DNA of 64,000 nucleotides from Rhabdothermincola_A sp041688815 (GTDB lineage: Bacteria > Actinomycetota > Acidimicrobiia > Acidimicrobiales > Acidimicrobilacustridaceae). Location of the stretch: NCBI GenBank assembly GCA_041688815.1, contig JBDNHK010000027.1, positions 1 through 64,000 on the forward strand. Reading direction: 5' to 3'. This document shows, piece after piece, positions 7,233-15,597 of the stretch; within the stretch, counting starts at the first letter, position 1; each line of letters opens with the position of its first letter. The position numbers were made by a program, and so were the translations under genes. Under the pieces are notes generated by a model. The model worked only from the letters and a program-made list of their open reading frames with translations. It had not been told where the DNA came from and did not search any database.

Positions 7233-8924
7233 ATGTACGACCTCGTGATCAGGGGGGGCCTGGTCGTCGACGGCACCGGCTCGGAGCCGGTGCCGGCCGA
7301 CGTGGCCATCGAGGGTGACACCGTGACGGCCGTGGAGCCCGGCGTGGGCCCCGGACGCCGGGAGCTCTCCGCCGACGGTCGTCTGGTCACGCCCGGCTTC
7401 GTCGATCTGCACACCCACCTCGACGCGCAGATCGGCTGGGATCCCCTCGCCACCTCCTCGTGCTGGCACGGAGTGACGTCGCTGGTGCTCGGGAACTGCG
7501 GGGTCACGTTCGCGCCGGTGCGTCCGACCGACCACGGCTTTCTGGCCCGGATGATGGAGTCGGTCGAGGACATCCCGGCCGAGTCGATCCTCGCCGGCCT
7601 GCCCTTCAGTTGGCAGACCTACGGTGGCTATCTCGACTGGCTCGGTTCGGCCCCCAAGGGGGTGAACGTGGGTGGCATGGTGGGGCACTGCGCGGTGCGC
7701 TACCACGCGATGGGCGAACGTTCCCTCGATCCCGACGCCGATCCGACCGAGGACGAGCTCGACCAGATGGTCCGTTCCGTCGACGAGGCCATGACCGCGG
7801 GTGCCCTGGGCTTCTCCACCTCTCGCACCCGCCGCCACGTGGCTCCCGACGGTCGCAACGTCCCTGGCACCTGGGCCGCCGAGGCGGAGTTGCTGGCACT
7901 GGCCGAGGTGCTCGGCCGTCATGGGCGCGGGTTCTTCGGCGCCGCGCCGCGCTTCGACGGCGACGGACCCGGTCGGGAGCGGGCTCGAACCGAGGTGGCG
8001 CTCATGGCGGCCATGAGCCGGGCCGCAGGTCGCCCCTTCACCTTCAACCTCACCAACACCTTCGCTGATCCCGAGCTGTGGCGGCAGACCCTGGAGTTCG
8101 TCGGCGCCGCCAACGCTTCCGGCGCGCAGCTCCGGCCCCAGACCACGACACGGGGCATCGGGGTGATCTTCTCGCTCGACCACGTGACCCCGTTCGATCG
8201 CCGCCCGGGATGGGAGCCCCTGTCCGGGCTGTCGGGCCCGGAGCGGGTGGCGGCCATGCGTCTCCCCGGGCTGAGGGCCCAGTTGGTCAGTGGGGGGGAC
8301 GGGCCGGGAGGTCTCGACCGTTGGCGCGAGTTCTACGTGCTCACGCCCGACAGGGGCGCCCGCTACGACTGCGATCCCGACGACAGCCTCGCCGCGCACG
8401 CGGATCGCGCCGGCACCTCGGCCGTCGAGGCCTACGTCGAGCTGTGCCTGGCCACCGACGGCGCGGTGATCCTCAACTGGCCCGTCCTGAATCAGGACTT
8501 CGGCGTGATCGCCGAGATGCTCACCGAACCGGTGGTGATGATGGGGTTGGCCGACGCCGGTGCCCACGTCGGCCAGATCCTCGATGCCAGCCAACCCACG
8601 TTCTTCCTCTCGTACTGGGTGCGGGAGCGGGGGCTCGTGGGCATCGGTGACGGGGTGCGGAGGATCACCTCGGAGGCGGCCGAGTTCGCCGGCCTCACCG
8701 GCCGAGGGGTGCTGCGCGTGGGGGCGAAGGCCGACGTGAACGTGCTGGATCTCGACGGCCTCCGGTTGCCGCTACCCACCTACGTTCGCGACTTCCCCGG
8801 CGGTGCGGGGCGCTTCGTGCAGCGGGCCGAGGGCTACGCGTGGACGATCGTGAACGGCGGGGTGTTCATGGTCGACGGGGAACACACCGGAGTGCTGGCC
8901 GGTCGTGCGCTGGGCCGCGAGTGA
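7233..8924 (+). CDS. Amidohydrolase, N-acyl-D-amino-acid deacylase type
   Basis: 563 residues, metal-dependent amidohydrolase superfamily. The N-terminal composite beta domain begins 'YDLVIRGGLVVDGTG' and leads to 'GRLVTPGFVDLHTHLDAQ', with metal-binding His60 and His62. 'VTSLVLGNCGVTFAPVRP' is typical of D-aminoacylases, where the Cys helps bind zinc (family knowledge). 'VGHCAVRYHAMGER', 'GALGFSTSRT', 'GLADAGAHVGQILD' and the C-terminal 'LRVGAKADVNVLDLDGLRLPLP' follow the family pattern. Likely substrates are N-acyl amino acids or cyclic amides; the exact one cannot be told. Monocistronic and convergent with the next gene. Confidence 0.85.
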   Translation: MYDLVIRGGLVVDGTGSEPVPADVAIEGDTVTAVEPGVGPGRRELSADGRLVTPGFVDLHTHLDAQIGWDPLATSSCWHGVTSLVLGNCGVTFAPVRPTDHGFLARMMESVEDIPAESILAGLPFSWQTYGGYLDWLGSAPKGVNVGGMVGHCAVRYHAMGERSLDPDADPTEDELDQMVRSVDEAMTAGALGFSTSRTRRHVAPDGRNVPGTWAAEAELLALAEVLGRHGRGFFGAAPRFDGDGPGRERARTEVALMAAMSRAAGRPFTFNLTNTFADPELWRQTLEFVGAANASGAQLRPQTTTRGIGVIFSLDHVTPFDRRPGWEPLSGLSGPERVAAMRLPGLRAQLVSGGDGPGGLDRWREFYVLTPDRGARYDCDPDDSLAAHADRAGTSAVEAYVELCLATDGAVILNWPVLNQDFGVIAEMLTEPVVMMGLADAGAHVGQILDASQPTFFLSYWVRERGLVGIGDGVRRITSEAAEFAGLTGRGVLRVGAKADVNVLDLDGLRLPLPTYVRDFPGGAGRFVQRAEGYAWTIVNGGVFMVDGEHTGVLAGRALGRE

Positions 8925-8943
8925 GCGGCGCCGGACGTCAGCG

Positions 8944-9339
8944 TCAGCCCTTCGGAAGCGCCTTCGTCGTCCTGCGCCGTTGACGCCAGGCGATCGCGGT
9001 GGCGAACGCCGCCGCCGCCACCAGCGTCACGGCCGAGCCGACGAGAACCCGGACAGGCCAGAGCAGCCCGCCACCGGCACCGATCACGGCCCAGACCATG
9101 GCGCCGCCGAAGAAGGCCACACCGGCGGTCCGGGGCGTCACCCTCACCGACCGGCCGAGGGCCCCGCCGGCGACGAGGGCCACCAGGGGCAGCGCGAGCA
9201 GGCCGAGGTTCCCGACGCGCAGGACCCAGGTCAGCAGGGGCACCCCGATGCCGCAAGCCAGGCCGATCACCACGCATCGACCGGTGCCGCGAGTGCGGGC
9301 CGGACGTTGTGGGGGGCTGGTGGCCGGGAGGCGCTCCAT
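8944..9339 (-). CDS. Small four-helix membrane protein, unknown function
   Basis: 131 residues from the ATG at 9337-9339. The first 21 residues are basic and Pro/Arg-rich. Four hydrophobic stretches follow: 'CVVIGLACGIGVPLLTWVL', 'LGLLALPLVALVAGGAL', 'AGVAFFGGAMVWAVIGAGG' and 'VLVGSAVTLVAAAAFATAIA'. The C-terminus is strongly basic ('WRQRRRTTKA'), so both ends are probably cytoplasmic. I do not recognise a family. It is divergent from purN, with 84 bp between the starts. A weak CACACT box lies 7 nt upstream of the ATG. Confidence 0.55.
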   Translation of the reverse strand: MERLPATSPPQRPARTRGTGRCVVIGLACGIGVPLLTWVLRVGNLGLLALPLVALVAGGALGRSVRVTPRTAGVAFFGGAMVWAVIGAGGGLLWPVRVLVGSAVTLVAAAAFATAIAWRQRRRTTKALPKG

Positions 9340-9408
9340 GGCCACCAGTGTGCCCGGCCTTCGTGCTCTGCGGGTCGCGTGGGCGATCGGGCGCCCCGGG
9401 TCGGCTGG

Positions 9409-9414
9409 TAGGTT
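9409..9414 (+). promoter_or_regulatory. -10 box (TAGGTT) of purN-purH
   Basis: TAGGTT, 9 nt, then the ATG of purN at 9424. The gap also holds CCTCCTT, the complement of a Shine-Dalgarno, so it is not a ribosome site. Confidence 0.55.
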
Positions 9415-9423
9415 CGCCTCCTT

Positions 9424-9987
9424 ATGCGTCTGGCCGTGATGGCATCGGGAAGCGGAACGATCCTCGATGCCATGGCCTCGGGCGGCCTCCCGGTGGCGCT
9501 CGCCGTGGTCGACCGCCGCTGTGGCGCGGAGGATGTGGCCGCCCGTCATGGCATCACCTGCGAGATCGTGGAGCGCAAGAGCTATGGGCGCGACTTCGAT
9601 CGTGACGGCTACACCGCCGAACTGGTCGGGGTGTTGCGAGGGTGGGACATCGACCTCGTCGCCATGGCCGGCTTCGGCACGATCCTGGGGCCGTCGATGT
9701 TCGAGGCCTTCCCGGAGCGCATCGTCAACACCCATCCGGCGCTCTTGCCCGCCTTCCCCGGGTGGCACGCCGTCGATGACGCGCTGGCCTTCGGAGTGAA
9801 GGTCACCGGTTGCACGGTGCACGTGGCCACCGAAGTGGTCGATACCGGCCCGATCCTGGCCCAGGAGGCGGTTCCCGTGCGGCCCGGCGACACCGTGTCC
9901 ACGCTCCACGAACGCATCAAGGGCGTCGAGCGGCGCCTCTACGTCCAGACGATCGCCGAGATCCTCGAGAGGGGGAGTGTCCGTTGA
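9424..9987 (+). CDS. purN: Phosphoribosylglycinamide formyltransferase
   Basis: 187 residues. It transfers a formyl group from 10-formyl-THF to GAR, the third step of purine synthesis. The catalytic Asn-His-Asp set is present: Asn102 and His104 in 'NTHPALLPAFPG' and Asp140 in 'VVDTGPIL', matching Asn106, His108 and Asp144 of the E. coli enzyme. The N-terminal phosphate loop 'MASGSGTILDAM' is slightly shorter than usual. The stop overlaps the TTG start of purH by 4 nt (TTGA), so the two are translationally coupled. FolD, encoded 4 kb away, makes the formyl donor. Confidence 0.94.
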   Translation: MRLAVMASGSGTILDAMASGGLPVALAVVDRRCGAEDVAARHGITCEIVERKSYGRDFDRDGYTAELVGVLRGWDIDLVAMAGFGTILGPSMFEAFPERIVNTHPALLPAFPGWHAVDDALAFGVKVTGCTVHVATEVVDTGPILAQEAVPVRPGDTVSTLHERIKGVERRLYVQTIAEILERGSVR

Positions 9988-11507
9988 GGGCTCTTCTGTC
10001 CGTGTACGACAAGACCGGGGTGGTCGATCTGGCCCGTGCCCTGCACGACCTCGGCTGGGACCTCGTCTCGAGCGGGGGGACCGCACGGGCCATCGCCGAG
10101 GCCGGGGTGCCGGTCACCGACGTCGCCGATCTGACCGGGGTCCCGGCCATCCTGGGCCACCGGGTCGTCACCCTGCACCCGAAGGTCCACGGGGGCATCC
10201 TCGCCGATCCCACCGACCCCTCACATCGGGCCGACATGGACGAGTACGGCATCGAGCCCGTCGATCTCGTCGTGGCCAACCTGTACCCGTTCTCCTCCGA
10301 GCCGTCCATCGAGCTCATCGACATCGGTGGGCCGGCCATGGTGCGCGCCGCGGCCAAGAACCATGCGTTCGTCGGCATCGTCACCGACCCGAGCCGCTAT
10401 GACGAGATGCTCCACGAGCTGCGGGCGTCGGGTTCCCTGTCACCGGCCACTCGGCAGGGGCTCGCTCGCGACGCCTTTGCCCACACGGCGGCCTACGACG
10501 CCGAGATCGTGGCGTGGTTCGATGCCGACCTCCCCGCCGGTGGGGCGACCGACGACGCACCGGTGTCGCTCCCACCGACGCTCACGCTCACGCTCAATCG
10601 CGCCCAGGTGCTGCGTTACGGCGAGAACCCCCACCAGGTGGGCGCCCGCTACGCCATCCGCGGTGAACGGGGCTGGTGGGACACCGCCGTCCAGCACGGT
10701 GGCAAGGAGATGAGCTACCTCAACGTGTACGACACCGAGGCGGCGTGGCGGCTCGTCCACGCCCTCGGTGAGGGCCCGGCGGCGGTGGTCATCAAGCACG
10801 CCAACCCGTGCGGGGTGGCCGTGGCCGACGACATCCTCTCGGCCTACGTCGCCGCCCATGCGTGTGATCCCGTCTCCGCGTTCGGAGGGATCGTGGCCCT
10901 CAACCGGGTGGTGACGCGGGCGGTGGCCGAGGCCCTCGTCCCGGTGTTCACCGAGGTGCTCGTGGCCCCCGGCTACGACGCCGACGCTCTCGCCCAGCTC
11001 CAGCAGAAGAAGAACCTCCGCATCCTCACCGCCGCCGCGCCCGGTGAACCCGGCCTCTCGCTGCGACCGGTGGACAGCGGGTACCTGGTGCAGACGCCCG
11101 ATGCGGTCACCGTCGATCGCTCGGCCTGGGCGGTGGTCACCACCGCCCAGCCCGACGAGGCGCAATGGGACGATCTCGAGTTGGCCTGGCGGGTGGTCGC
11201 CAAGGTCACGTCGAACGCCATCGTGCTGGTGAAGAACGGCGCCGCTGTCGGGATCGGCTGCGGCCAGCAGAATCGTCGCGACGCCGGGCAGCTCGCGGCG
11301 ATGAAGGCGGAGGGCCGGGCCGGCGGTGGGGCGTACGCATCCGATGCGTTCTTCCCGTTCCCCGACGGCCTCGATGCGGCGGTGGAGGCGGGGGCCAGTT
11401 GCGTGATCCAGCCGGGTGGTTCGGTGCGAGACGCCGAGGTGATCGCCGCCGCCGACGAGCACGGTCTGGCCATGGTCTTCACCGGTGAGCGTCACTTCCG
11501 CCACTGA
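9984..11507 (+). CDS. purH: Bifunctional AICAR transformylase / IMP cyclohydrolase
   Basis: 507 residues from a TTG start that overlaps the purN stop as TTGA. The first ~195 residues are the MGS-fold IMP cyclohydrolase ('LLSVYDKTGVVDLARAL', 'SSGGTARAI', 'GHRVVTLHPKVHGGIL', 'VVANLYPF'). The rest is the AICAR formyltransferase: 'LRYGENPHQ', 'MSYLNVYDTEAAW', 'VIKHANPCGVA' (the Lys-His catalytic pair), 'DPVSAFGGIVALNR' and 'SNAIVLVKNGAAVGIGCGQQNR', ending 'MVFTGERHFRH'. It catalyses the last two steps to IMP. TTG is chosen because no in-frame ATG precedes the conserved 'LLSVYDK' start and the overlap spacing is typical of this genome. Confidence 0.96.
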   Translation: MRALLSVYDKTGVVDLARALHDLGWDLVSSGGTARAIAEAGVPVTDVADLTGVPAILGHRVVTLHPKVHGGILADPTDPSHRADMDEYGIEPVDLVVANLYPFSSEPSIELIDIGGPAMVRAAAKNHAFVGIVTDPSRYDEMLHELRASGSLSPATRQGLARDAFAHTAAYDAEIVAWFDADLPAGGATDDAPVSLPPTLTLTLNRAQVLRYGENPHQVGARYAIRGERGWWDTAVQHGGKEMSYLNVYDTEAAWRLVHALGEGPAAVVIKHANPCGVAVADDILSAYVAAHACDPVSAFGGIVALNRVVTRAVAEALVPVFTEVLVAPGYDADALAQLQQKKNLRILTAAAPGEPGLSLRPVDSGYLVQTPDAVTVDRSAWAVVTTAQPDEAQWDDLELAWRVVAKVTSNAIVLVKNGAAVGIGCGQQNRRDAGQLAAMKAEGRAGGGAYASDAFFPFPDGLDAAVEAGASCVIQPGGSVRDAEVIAAADEHGLAMVFTGERHFRH

Positions 11508-11540
11508 ACGTCACGGACCCGAGGAGAGAGAGGCTGACCG

Positions 11541-11942
11541 ATGAACGAGGGTGACGAGCGAAGCCAGACCACCAGTCCGGTGAGTGGCTTCTCCCACTTG
11601 CAGTTGCGGGTCGGCGACGTGGCAGCGTCGCGGGCCTGGTACTCGACGGTGCTCGGCATGGAGGCCTTCGTCGAGCTTCCCGACACGGTGGCCCTACGCA
11701 ACCGTGAGGCTCGCCTCGTCGTCGTCCTCTCGCCGGCCGACCGGCTCGATGCCGCGGCCTCGCCGCTCGATCACGTGGCCTTCGCCGTCCCCGATGGTGA
11801 GGCCCTCGAACGGTGGGCCGAACACCTGGCATCGGTGGGGATCGACCACGACGGGGTGGTGCTCGAACTGGGCAAACCGTCGTTGGCCCTGCGCGACCCC
11901 GACGGCAATGCGGTCGAGTTGGTGGCCCCGTCGCCGCGCTGA
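11541..11942 (+). CDS. VOC (glyoxalase/bleomycin resistance) family protein
   Basis: 133 residues, a single vicinal-oxygen-chelate unit of two beta-alpha-beta-beta-beta modules. Visible marks are 'FSHLQLRVGDVAASRAWYSTVLGM' at the start of module 1, 'LDHVAFAVPDGEALERWAEHL' at module 2 and the closing 'LALRDPDGNAVELVAP'. Candidate metal ligands are the two His (HLQL, DHVAF) and the final Glu. Substrate unknown. A purine-rich GAGGAGAGAGAGG lies before the ATG, so this gene uses a Shine-Dalgarno and is probably cotranscribed with purNH (33 bp gap). Convergent with maf. Confidence 0.85.
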   Translation: MNEGDERSQTTSPVSGFSHLQLRVGDVAASRAWYSTVLGMEAFVELPDTVALRNREARLVVVLSPADRLDAAASPLDHVAFAVPDGEALERWAEHLASVGIDHDGVVLELGKPSLALRDPDGNAVELVAPSPR

Positions 11943-11949
11943 TTGCTGC

Positions 11950-12585
11950 TCACTCCTGGGCGCGGGGAGGCGACAGGAACGACATCAGGTCGTGGCCCGA
12001 CTCGGCGAGGAGACGGGCGGCGAGGTCGAGGGGGAGGCCCACCACGTTGCTCGGGCTGCCGTTGATCTCGGTGACGAAGACTCCTCCCGATCCCTGGAGC
12101 GCGTAGCCGCCGGCCTTGTCGTAGGGCTCGGGTCCGGAGACCCACCACTCCTTCCACGGGGCCGGGAGCTCGGCGATGGTCACCTCGGTGGTGGCCACGC
12201 TGGAGAGCACCGTCGGGGTCGTCGCTCCACCGCCGTCGAACCAGACGACGGCCACTCCGGTGTGCACGTGGTGCGTGCTCCCCGAGAGCCGGTCGAGCAG
12301 CGCCAGCGCCTCGGCCCGGTCGGCGGGCTTGCCGAGCAGGTCGCCGCCGAGGTCGACGGTGGTGTCGGCGGCCAGGACCACCGTTCCCGGTCGGGCCGCC
12401 ACGAGGGCCTTCTCGACAGCGAGCCGCTCGACGTAGGCCGGCCCGGGCTCGTCCGGTCGGATCGACTCGTCGATGTCGGAAGGGCGGATCTCGAACGGCA
12501 CTCCGATCTCCTCGAGCATCTCGCGTCGCCGGGGGGAGCCCGACGCCAGGACGAGCACCGGTCGGGGCTCTGGTTCGGTGGTCAT
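11950..12585 (-). CDS. maf: Maf family nucleotide pyrophosphatase
   Basis: 211 residues from an ATG at 12583-12585. Maf proteins hydrolyse non-canonical or modified nucleoside triphosphates to monophosphates and affect septum formation. The signature loop 'LASGSPRRREMLEEIG' is intact, followed by 'SDIDES', 'ERLAVEKA' (Glu and Lys), 'VLAADTTVDLGGDLLGKP' with the catalytic Asp, 'THHVHTGVAV' and 'EPYDKAGGYALQGSGG' near the end. The start lies 7 nt after the dus stop, and a start further upstream would run into dus. It is the second gene of a dus-maf operon. Confidence 0.93.
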   Translation of the reverse strand: MTTEPEPRPVLVLASGSPRRREMLEEIGVPFEIRPSDIDESIRPDEPGPAYVERLAVEKALVAARPGTVVLAADTTVDLGGDLLGKPADRAEALALLDRLSGSTHHVHTGVAVVWFDGGGATTPTVLSSVATTEVTIAELPAPWKEWWVSGPEPYDKAGGYALQGSGGVFVTEINGSPSNVVGLPLDLAARLLAESGHDLMSFLSPPRAQE

Positions 12586-12592
12586 CGCCGGC

Positions 12593-13744
12593 TCAGCCCC
12601 CGCTGACGCCGGCGTCGGCGGCGGCGTCGGGCGGGGTGATGGCATCGGCGCTCATCCAGCCGTCGGGGATCACCACCGGATGGGGGCCGGCCTGGGTGCC
12701 CCGCGGCGCAGCATCGGCGCCGGGAGCCTGGCGCAGTTCACGGTCGAGCGGGCCGAGCAGGTCGTCCATCTGGGTCAGGGTGTGCACGGCCATGAGGTCG
12801 CGCCGTACCGATGCCCCCACGGGGAACCCGGTCAGGTACCAGCCGAGGTGCTTGCGCATCTGGGGGACGGCGCGGGTCTCGCCGATCGCCCGCGTGAGCA
12901 ACTGGGCGTGGGTGGTGGCGACGTCGATCACCGGGCCGAGGGCCGGGGCGGGCGGTGTCGCCTGGCCGCGGAACAGGGCGGAGAGCTCGGCGAAGAACCA
13001 TGGCCGTCCGAGGCAGGCCCGTCCCACCACCACACCGGCGCACCCGGTGTCGTGCATCATGCGGCGAGCGTCCTCGGCCGCCCAGATGTCGCCGTTGCCG
13101 AGCACGGGTATGTCGCTCACCGATCGCACCGCCTCGACGAGCTCACCGATGGCGGGCCAGTGGGCGCGCCCGCTGTAGCGCTGCTCGGCGGTGCGGGCGT
13201 GCAACGCCACGGCGGCGGCGCCGGCCTCGGCGGCCAGGCGGCCGGCGTCGAGGTAGGTGAGCCGCTGCCCGTCGAGGCCCATCCGCATCTTCACCGTCAC
13301 CGGCACCGGGCCGGCGGCACGCACCGCCGCATCGACCACCGACGCGAGCAGCCGGGGCCGGGCGGGGAGCGCGGCTCCACCCCCATGGCGGGTCACCTTC
13401 GGGGCCGGGCAGCCGAAGTTGAGGTCCACGTGGTCGACGTGGCCGTCTCCGACCAGCCGGCGCACCGCCTCCGCGACCACGGCCGGATCCGTGCCGTACA
13501 ACTGGATCGAGCGGGGCGATTCGTCCGGGTCGAAGGTCGCCAGCCCCCACGACCTCTCCCCGCCCTCGACCAGCCCGCGGGCGTTGACCATCTCGCTCAC
13601 GAACAGCCCGGCGCCGAACTGGCGGCACACCCGGCGGAACGACGCGTTGGTGATTCCGGCCATGGGGGCGAGGACCACCGGCAGGTCCAACGTGAGTGGA
13701 CCGATGGCCAACGGCGAGGCGGCGGTGCGCACGGCGGGGGGCAT
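12593..13744 (-). CDS. dus: tRNA-dihydrouridine synthase (NifR3/DusB-like)
   Basis: 383 residues. This flavoenzyme reduces uridine in tRNA D-loops. The TIM barrel shows 'VLAPMAGITNASFRRVCRQFGA' (FMN binding), 'EMVNARGL', 'SIQLYGTDP' and 'VDLNFGCPAPKVTRHGGGAAL', with catalytic Cys112. 'VTVKMRMGLD', 'VALHARTAEQRYSGRAHW' and 'IPVLGNGDIW' follow, and 'GVVVGRACLGRPWFF' binds the FMN phosphate. The C-terminal helical domain ('MRKHLGWYL') recognises tRNA. It is divergent from folD with only 26 bp between start codons and shares an interlocked promoter with it. maf follows after 7 nt. Confidence 0.94.
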   Translation of the reverse strand: MPPAVRTAASPLAIGPLTLDLPVVLAPMAGITNASFRRVCRQFGAGLFVSEMVNARGLVEGGERSWGLATFDPDESPRSIQLYGTDPAVVAEAVRRLVGDGHVDHVDLNFGCPAPKVTRHGGGAALPARPRLLASVVDAAVRAAGPVPVTVKMRMGLDGQRLTYLDAGRLAAEAGAAAVALHARTAEQRYSGRAHWPAIGELVEAVRSVSDIPVLGNGDIWAAEDARRMMHDTGCAGVVVGRACLGRPWFFAELSALFRGQATPPAPALGPVIDVATTHAQLLTRAIGETRAVPQMRKHLGWYLTGFPVGASVRRDLMAVHTLTQMDDLLGPLDRELRQAPGADAAPRGTQAGPHPVVIPDGWMSADAITPPDAAADAGVSGG

Positions 13745-13752
13745 GGCCTCCC

Positions 13753-13758
13753 ACGGTA
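13753..13758 (-). promoter_or_regulatory. -10 box (TACCGT) of dus, interlocked with folD box
   Basis: Reverse strand TACCGT, 8 nt before the dus ATG at 13744. Its first two bases (the TA pair at 13757-13758) are also the first two bases of the folD box on the other strand. Confidence 0.6.
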
Positions 13759-13762
13759 GGGT
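13757..13762 (+). promoter_or_regulatory. -10 box (TAGGGT) of folD, interlocked with dus box
   Basis: TAGGGT, 8 nt, then the ATG of folD at 13771. Together the two boxes span ten bases, ACGGTAGGGT. Confidence 0.6.
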
Positions 13763-13770
13763 CGACGGGC

Positions 13771-14631
13771 ATGGGAGCGCAGGTCCTCGACGGCGAACTG
13801 GTCGCAGCCGGCATCAAGGGCGAGCTGGTCGACCGGGTCGCGGCTCTGGCCGCCGCAGGGGTCACGCCCGGTCTCGGCACGGTGCTCGTCGGCGACGACG
13901 GCCCGTCGGCGAAGTACGTGTCGATGAAGCACCGTGACTGTGAGGCGCTCGGCATCACCTCCCACCACGCCCACCTCCCGGCCGATGCCACCCAGGACGA
14001 CGTACTCGAGGTGGTCCGCCGCTTCAACGCCGATCCGGGCGTCGACGCCTATCTCATGCAGTACCCGTTCCCCGAACACCTCGACTTCGAGGCGGCGCTG
14101 CTGGCCGTCGACCCGGCCAAGGACGTCGACGGGCTCCACCCGGTGAACCTGGGGCACCTCGTGCAGGGGGTCGACGGTCCGTTGCCGTGCACCCCCGCCG
14201 GCATCCAGGCCCTCCTCGTGCACTACGGCATCCCCATCGCCGGTCGCCACGTCGTGATCGTGGGGCGCGGTCTCACCATCGGTCGCCCCCTCGCCAACCT
14301 GCTCACCCTCAAGCGGCCCCACGCCAACGCCGCCGTCACCGTCGTCCACACCGGTGTCGCCGACCTCGGCGCCTACACCCGCCAGGCCGACATCCTCGTG
14401 GCTGCCGCCGGGTCCCCGGGTCTCATCACCGCGCCCATGGTCAAGCCGGGTTCGGCGGTGGTGGCTGCCGGCGTCTCGTTCGAGGGCAAGAAGCTCGTTT
14501 CCGACGTGGCCGACGAGGTGTCCGAGGTCGCCGGCTGGCTGTCACCCCGCATCGGTGGCGTCGGTCCCATGACGCGGGCCATGCTGCTGGTCAACACCTT
14601 GGCTGCGGCCGAGGGTCGAACCCCCGCCTAA
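13771..14631 (+). CDS. folD: Methylenetetrahydrofolate dehydrogenase / cyclohydrolase
   Basis: 286 residues. It interconverts 5,10-methylene-, 5,10-methenyl- and 10-formyl-THF with NADP. Visible marks are 'LGTVLVGDDGPSAKYVSMKHRDCEALGI' in overlapping parts, with catalytic Lys53 (E. coli Lys54), 'YLMQYPFPEH' (the family consensus has QLPLP), 'KDVDGLHPVNLG', 'PCTPAGIQALL', 'VIVGRGLTIGRPLANLL' for the Rossmann dinucleotide loop, and 'GGVGPMTRAMLLVNTL' at the end. The family usually has S at 'GRSxxVG'; here it is 'GRGLTIG', a mild departure. The stop TAA is also the first half of the metF -10 box. Confidence 0.94.
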   Translation: MGAQVLDGELVAAGIKGELVDRVAALAAAGVTPGLGTVLVGDDGPSAKYVSMKHRDCEALGITSHHAHLPADATQDDVLEVVRRFNADPGVDAYLMQYPFPEHLDFEAALLAVDPAKDVDGLHPVNLGHLVQGVDGPLPCTPAGIQALLVHYGIPIAGRHVVIVGRGLTIGRPLANLLTLKRPHANAAVTVVHTGVADLGAYTRQADILVAAAGSPGLITAPMVKPGSAVVAAGVSFEGKKLVSDVADEVSEVAGWLSPRIGGVGPMTRAMLLVNTLAAAEGRTPA

Positions 14632-14634
14632 CCT
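14629..14634 (+). promoter_or_regulatory. -10 box (TAACCT) of metF, overlapping folD stop
   Basis: TAACCT begins with the TAA stop of folD (14629-14631). It lies 9 nt before the metF ATG at 14644. Confidence 0.5.
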
Positions 14635-14643
14635 GAGCGAGCC

Positions 14644-15513
14644 ATGACGAAGATCGCCGATCTCCTCGCTGCCGGGCGCACCTGCTCGTTCGAGTTCTTC
14701 CCGCCGAAGACCGACGAGGCCGCCCGCGATCTCGAGAAGACCATCGGCGAGCTGGCGACGCTCGACCCTTCGTTCGTCTCGGTCACCTACGGCGCCGGTG
14801 GGTCGACCCGTGACCGCACCCGTGACGTCGTCGTGCACATCGAGCGCGACAGCGGGGTCACGGCGATGGCCCATCTCACCTGTGCCGCCCACGCCCGGGA
14901 GCAGCTGGTGAGCCTGCTCACCGAGTACCGCGACGCGGGCATCACCAACATCCTGGCCTTGGCGGGCGACCCGTCGGTCGACGCGCCCGACGAAGGCGGG
15001 CCCGACGAGTTCGCACTGGCCATCGACCTGGTCCGTCTCGTGCGCGAGGTCGGCGACTTCTCGATCGGCGTCGCCGCTCACCCGGAGGGGCATCCCCGTT
15101 CGCCTGATCTGGCCTCTGACCGCCGTCACCTCGTCGACAAGTTGGCCGAGGCCGATTTCGCCATCACCCAGTTCTTCTTCGAGGCCGAGCCGTATCTGCG
15201 CATGGTCGACGAGCTGGCGGCGCTCGGCTGTCACAAGCCGATCCTGCCCGGCATCATGCCGGTCACCAACGCCGGGCAGGTCACCCGGTTCGCCCAGCTC
15301 GCCGGGGCCGAGTTCCCGATCCATCTCTCCGAACGGTTCGATGCCGTGGCCGCTGATCCCGACGCCGTGCGGGCTCTGGGGGTGGAGCTGGCCACCCAGC
15401 TCTGCCAGGACCTGCTCGATCGCGGGGTCCCCGGTCTCCACTTCTACACGCTGAACCGCTCCACCGCGACCCGCGAGATCGCCGCCAACCTGGGGCTTTC
15501 TGGCGCAGCCTGA
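14644..15513 (+). CDS. metF: 5,10-methylenetetrahydrofolate reductase
   Basis: 289 residues, FAD-dependent TIM barrel that makes 5-methyl-THF for methionine synthesis. Glu17 in 'SFEFFPPKT' aligns with catalytic Glu28 of E. coli MetF. 'FVSVTYGAGGSTRDRT', 'AHLTCAAHAREQL', 'NILALAGDPS', 'GVAAHPEGHPRSPD', 'FAITQFFFEAEPYL' and 'ILPGIMPVTNAGQV' are all family blocks, and the protein ends 'GLHFYTLNRSTATREI'. It follows folD by 12 nt on the same strand; the two use the same cofactor pool. It may be cotranscribed with folD as well as use its own box. Confidence 0.95.
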   Translation: MTKIADLLAAGRTCSFEFFPPKTDEAARDLEKTIGELATLDPSFVSVTYGAGGSTRDRTRDVVVHIERDSGVTAMAHLTCAAHAREQLVSLLTEYRDAGITNILALAGDPSVDAPDEGGPDEFALAIDLVRLVREVGDFSIGVAAHPEGHPRSPDLASDRRHLVDKLAEADFAITQFFFEAEPYLRMVDELAALGCHKPILPGIMPVTNAGQVTRFAQLAGAEFPIHLSERFDAVAADPDAVRALGVELATQLCQDLLDRGVPGLHFYTLNRSTATREIAANLGLSGAA

Positions 15514-15597
15514 ACAGTCGCGGCCGACTCGTCCGCGCCCGGACCGGGGCGAGTCCGCGACATCGACACGTCATGTGGGCAGCGTGCGCCCGTCGAC

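Noticed and set aside
5091..8594. A very long antisense reading frame (over 1100 codons) opposite sucCD and the amidohydrolase.
   Set aside because: It is a shadow of GC-rich codon use. Its sequence is repetitive Val/Gly/Asp/His with no domain, and the plus-strand genes are certain. The same applies to long antisense frames opposite pcrA, purH, sdhA, the VWA gene and ppk.
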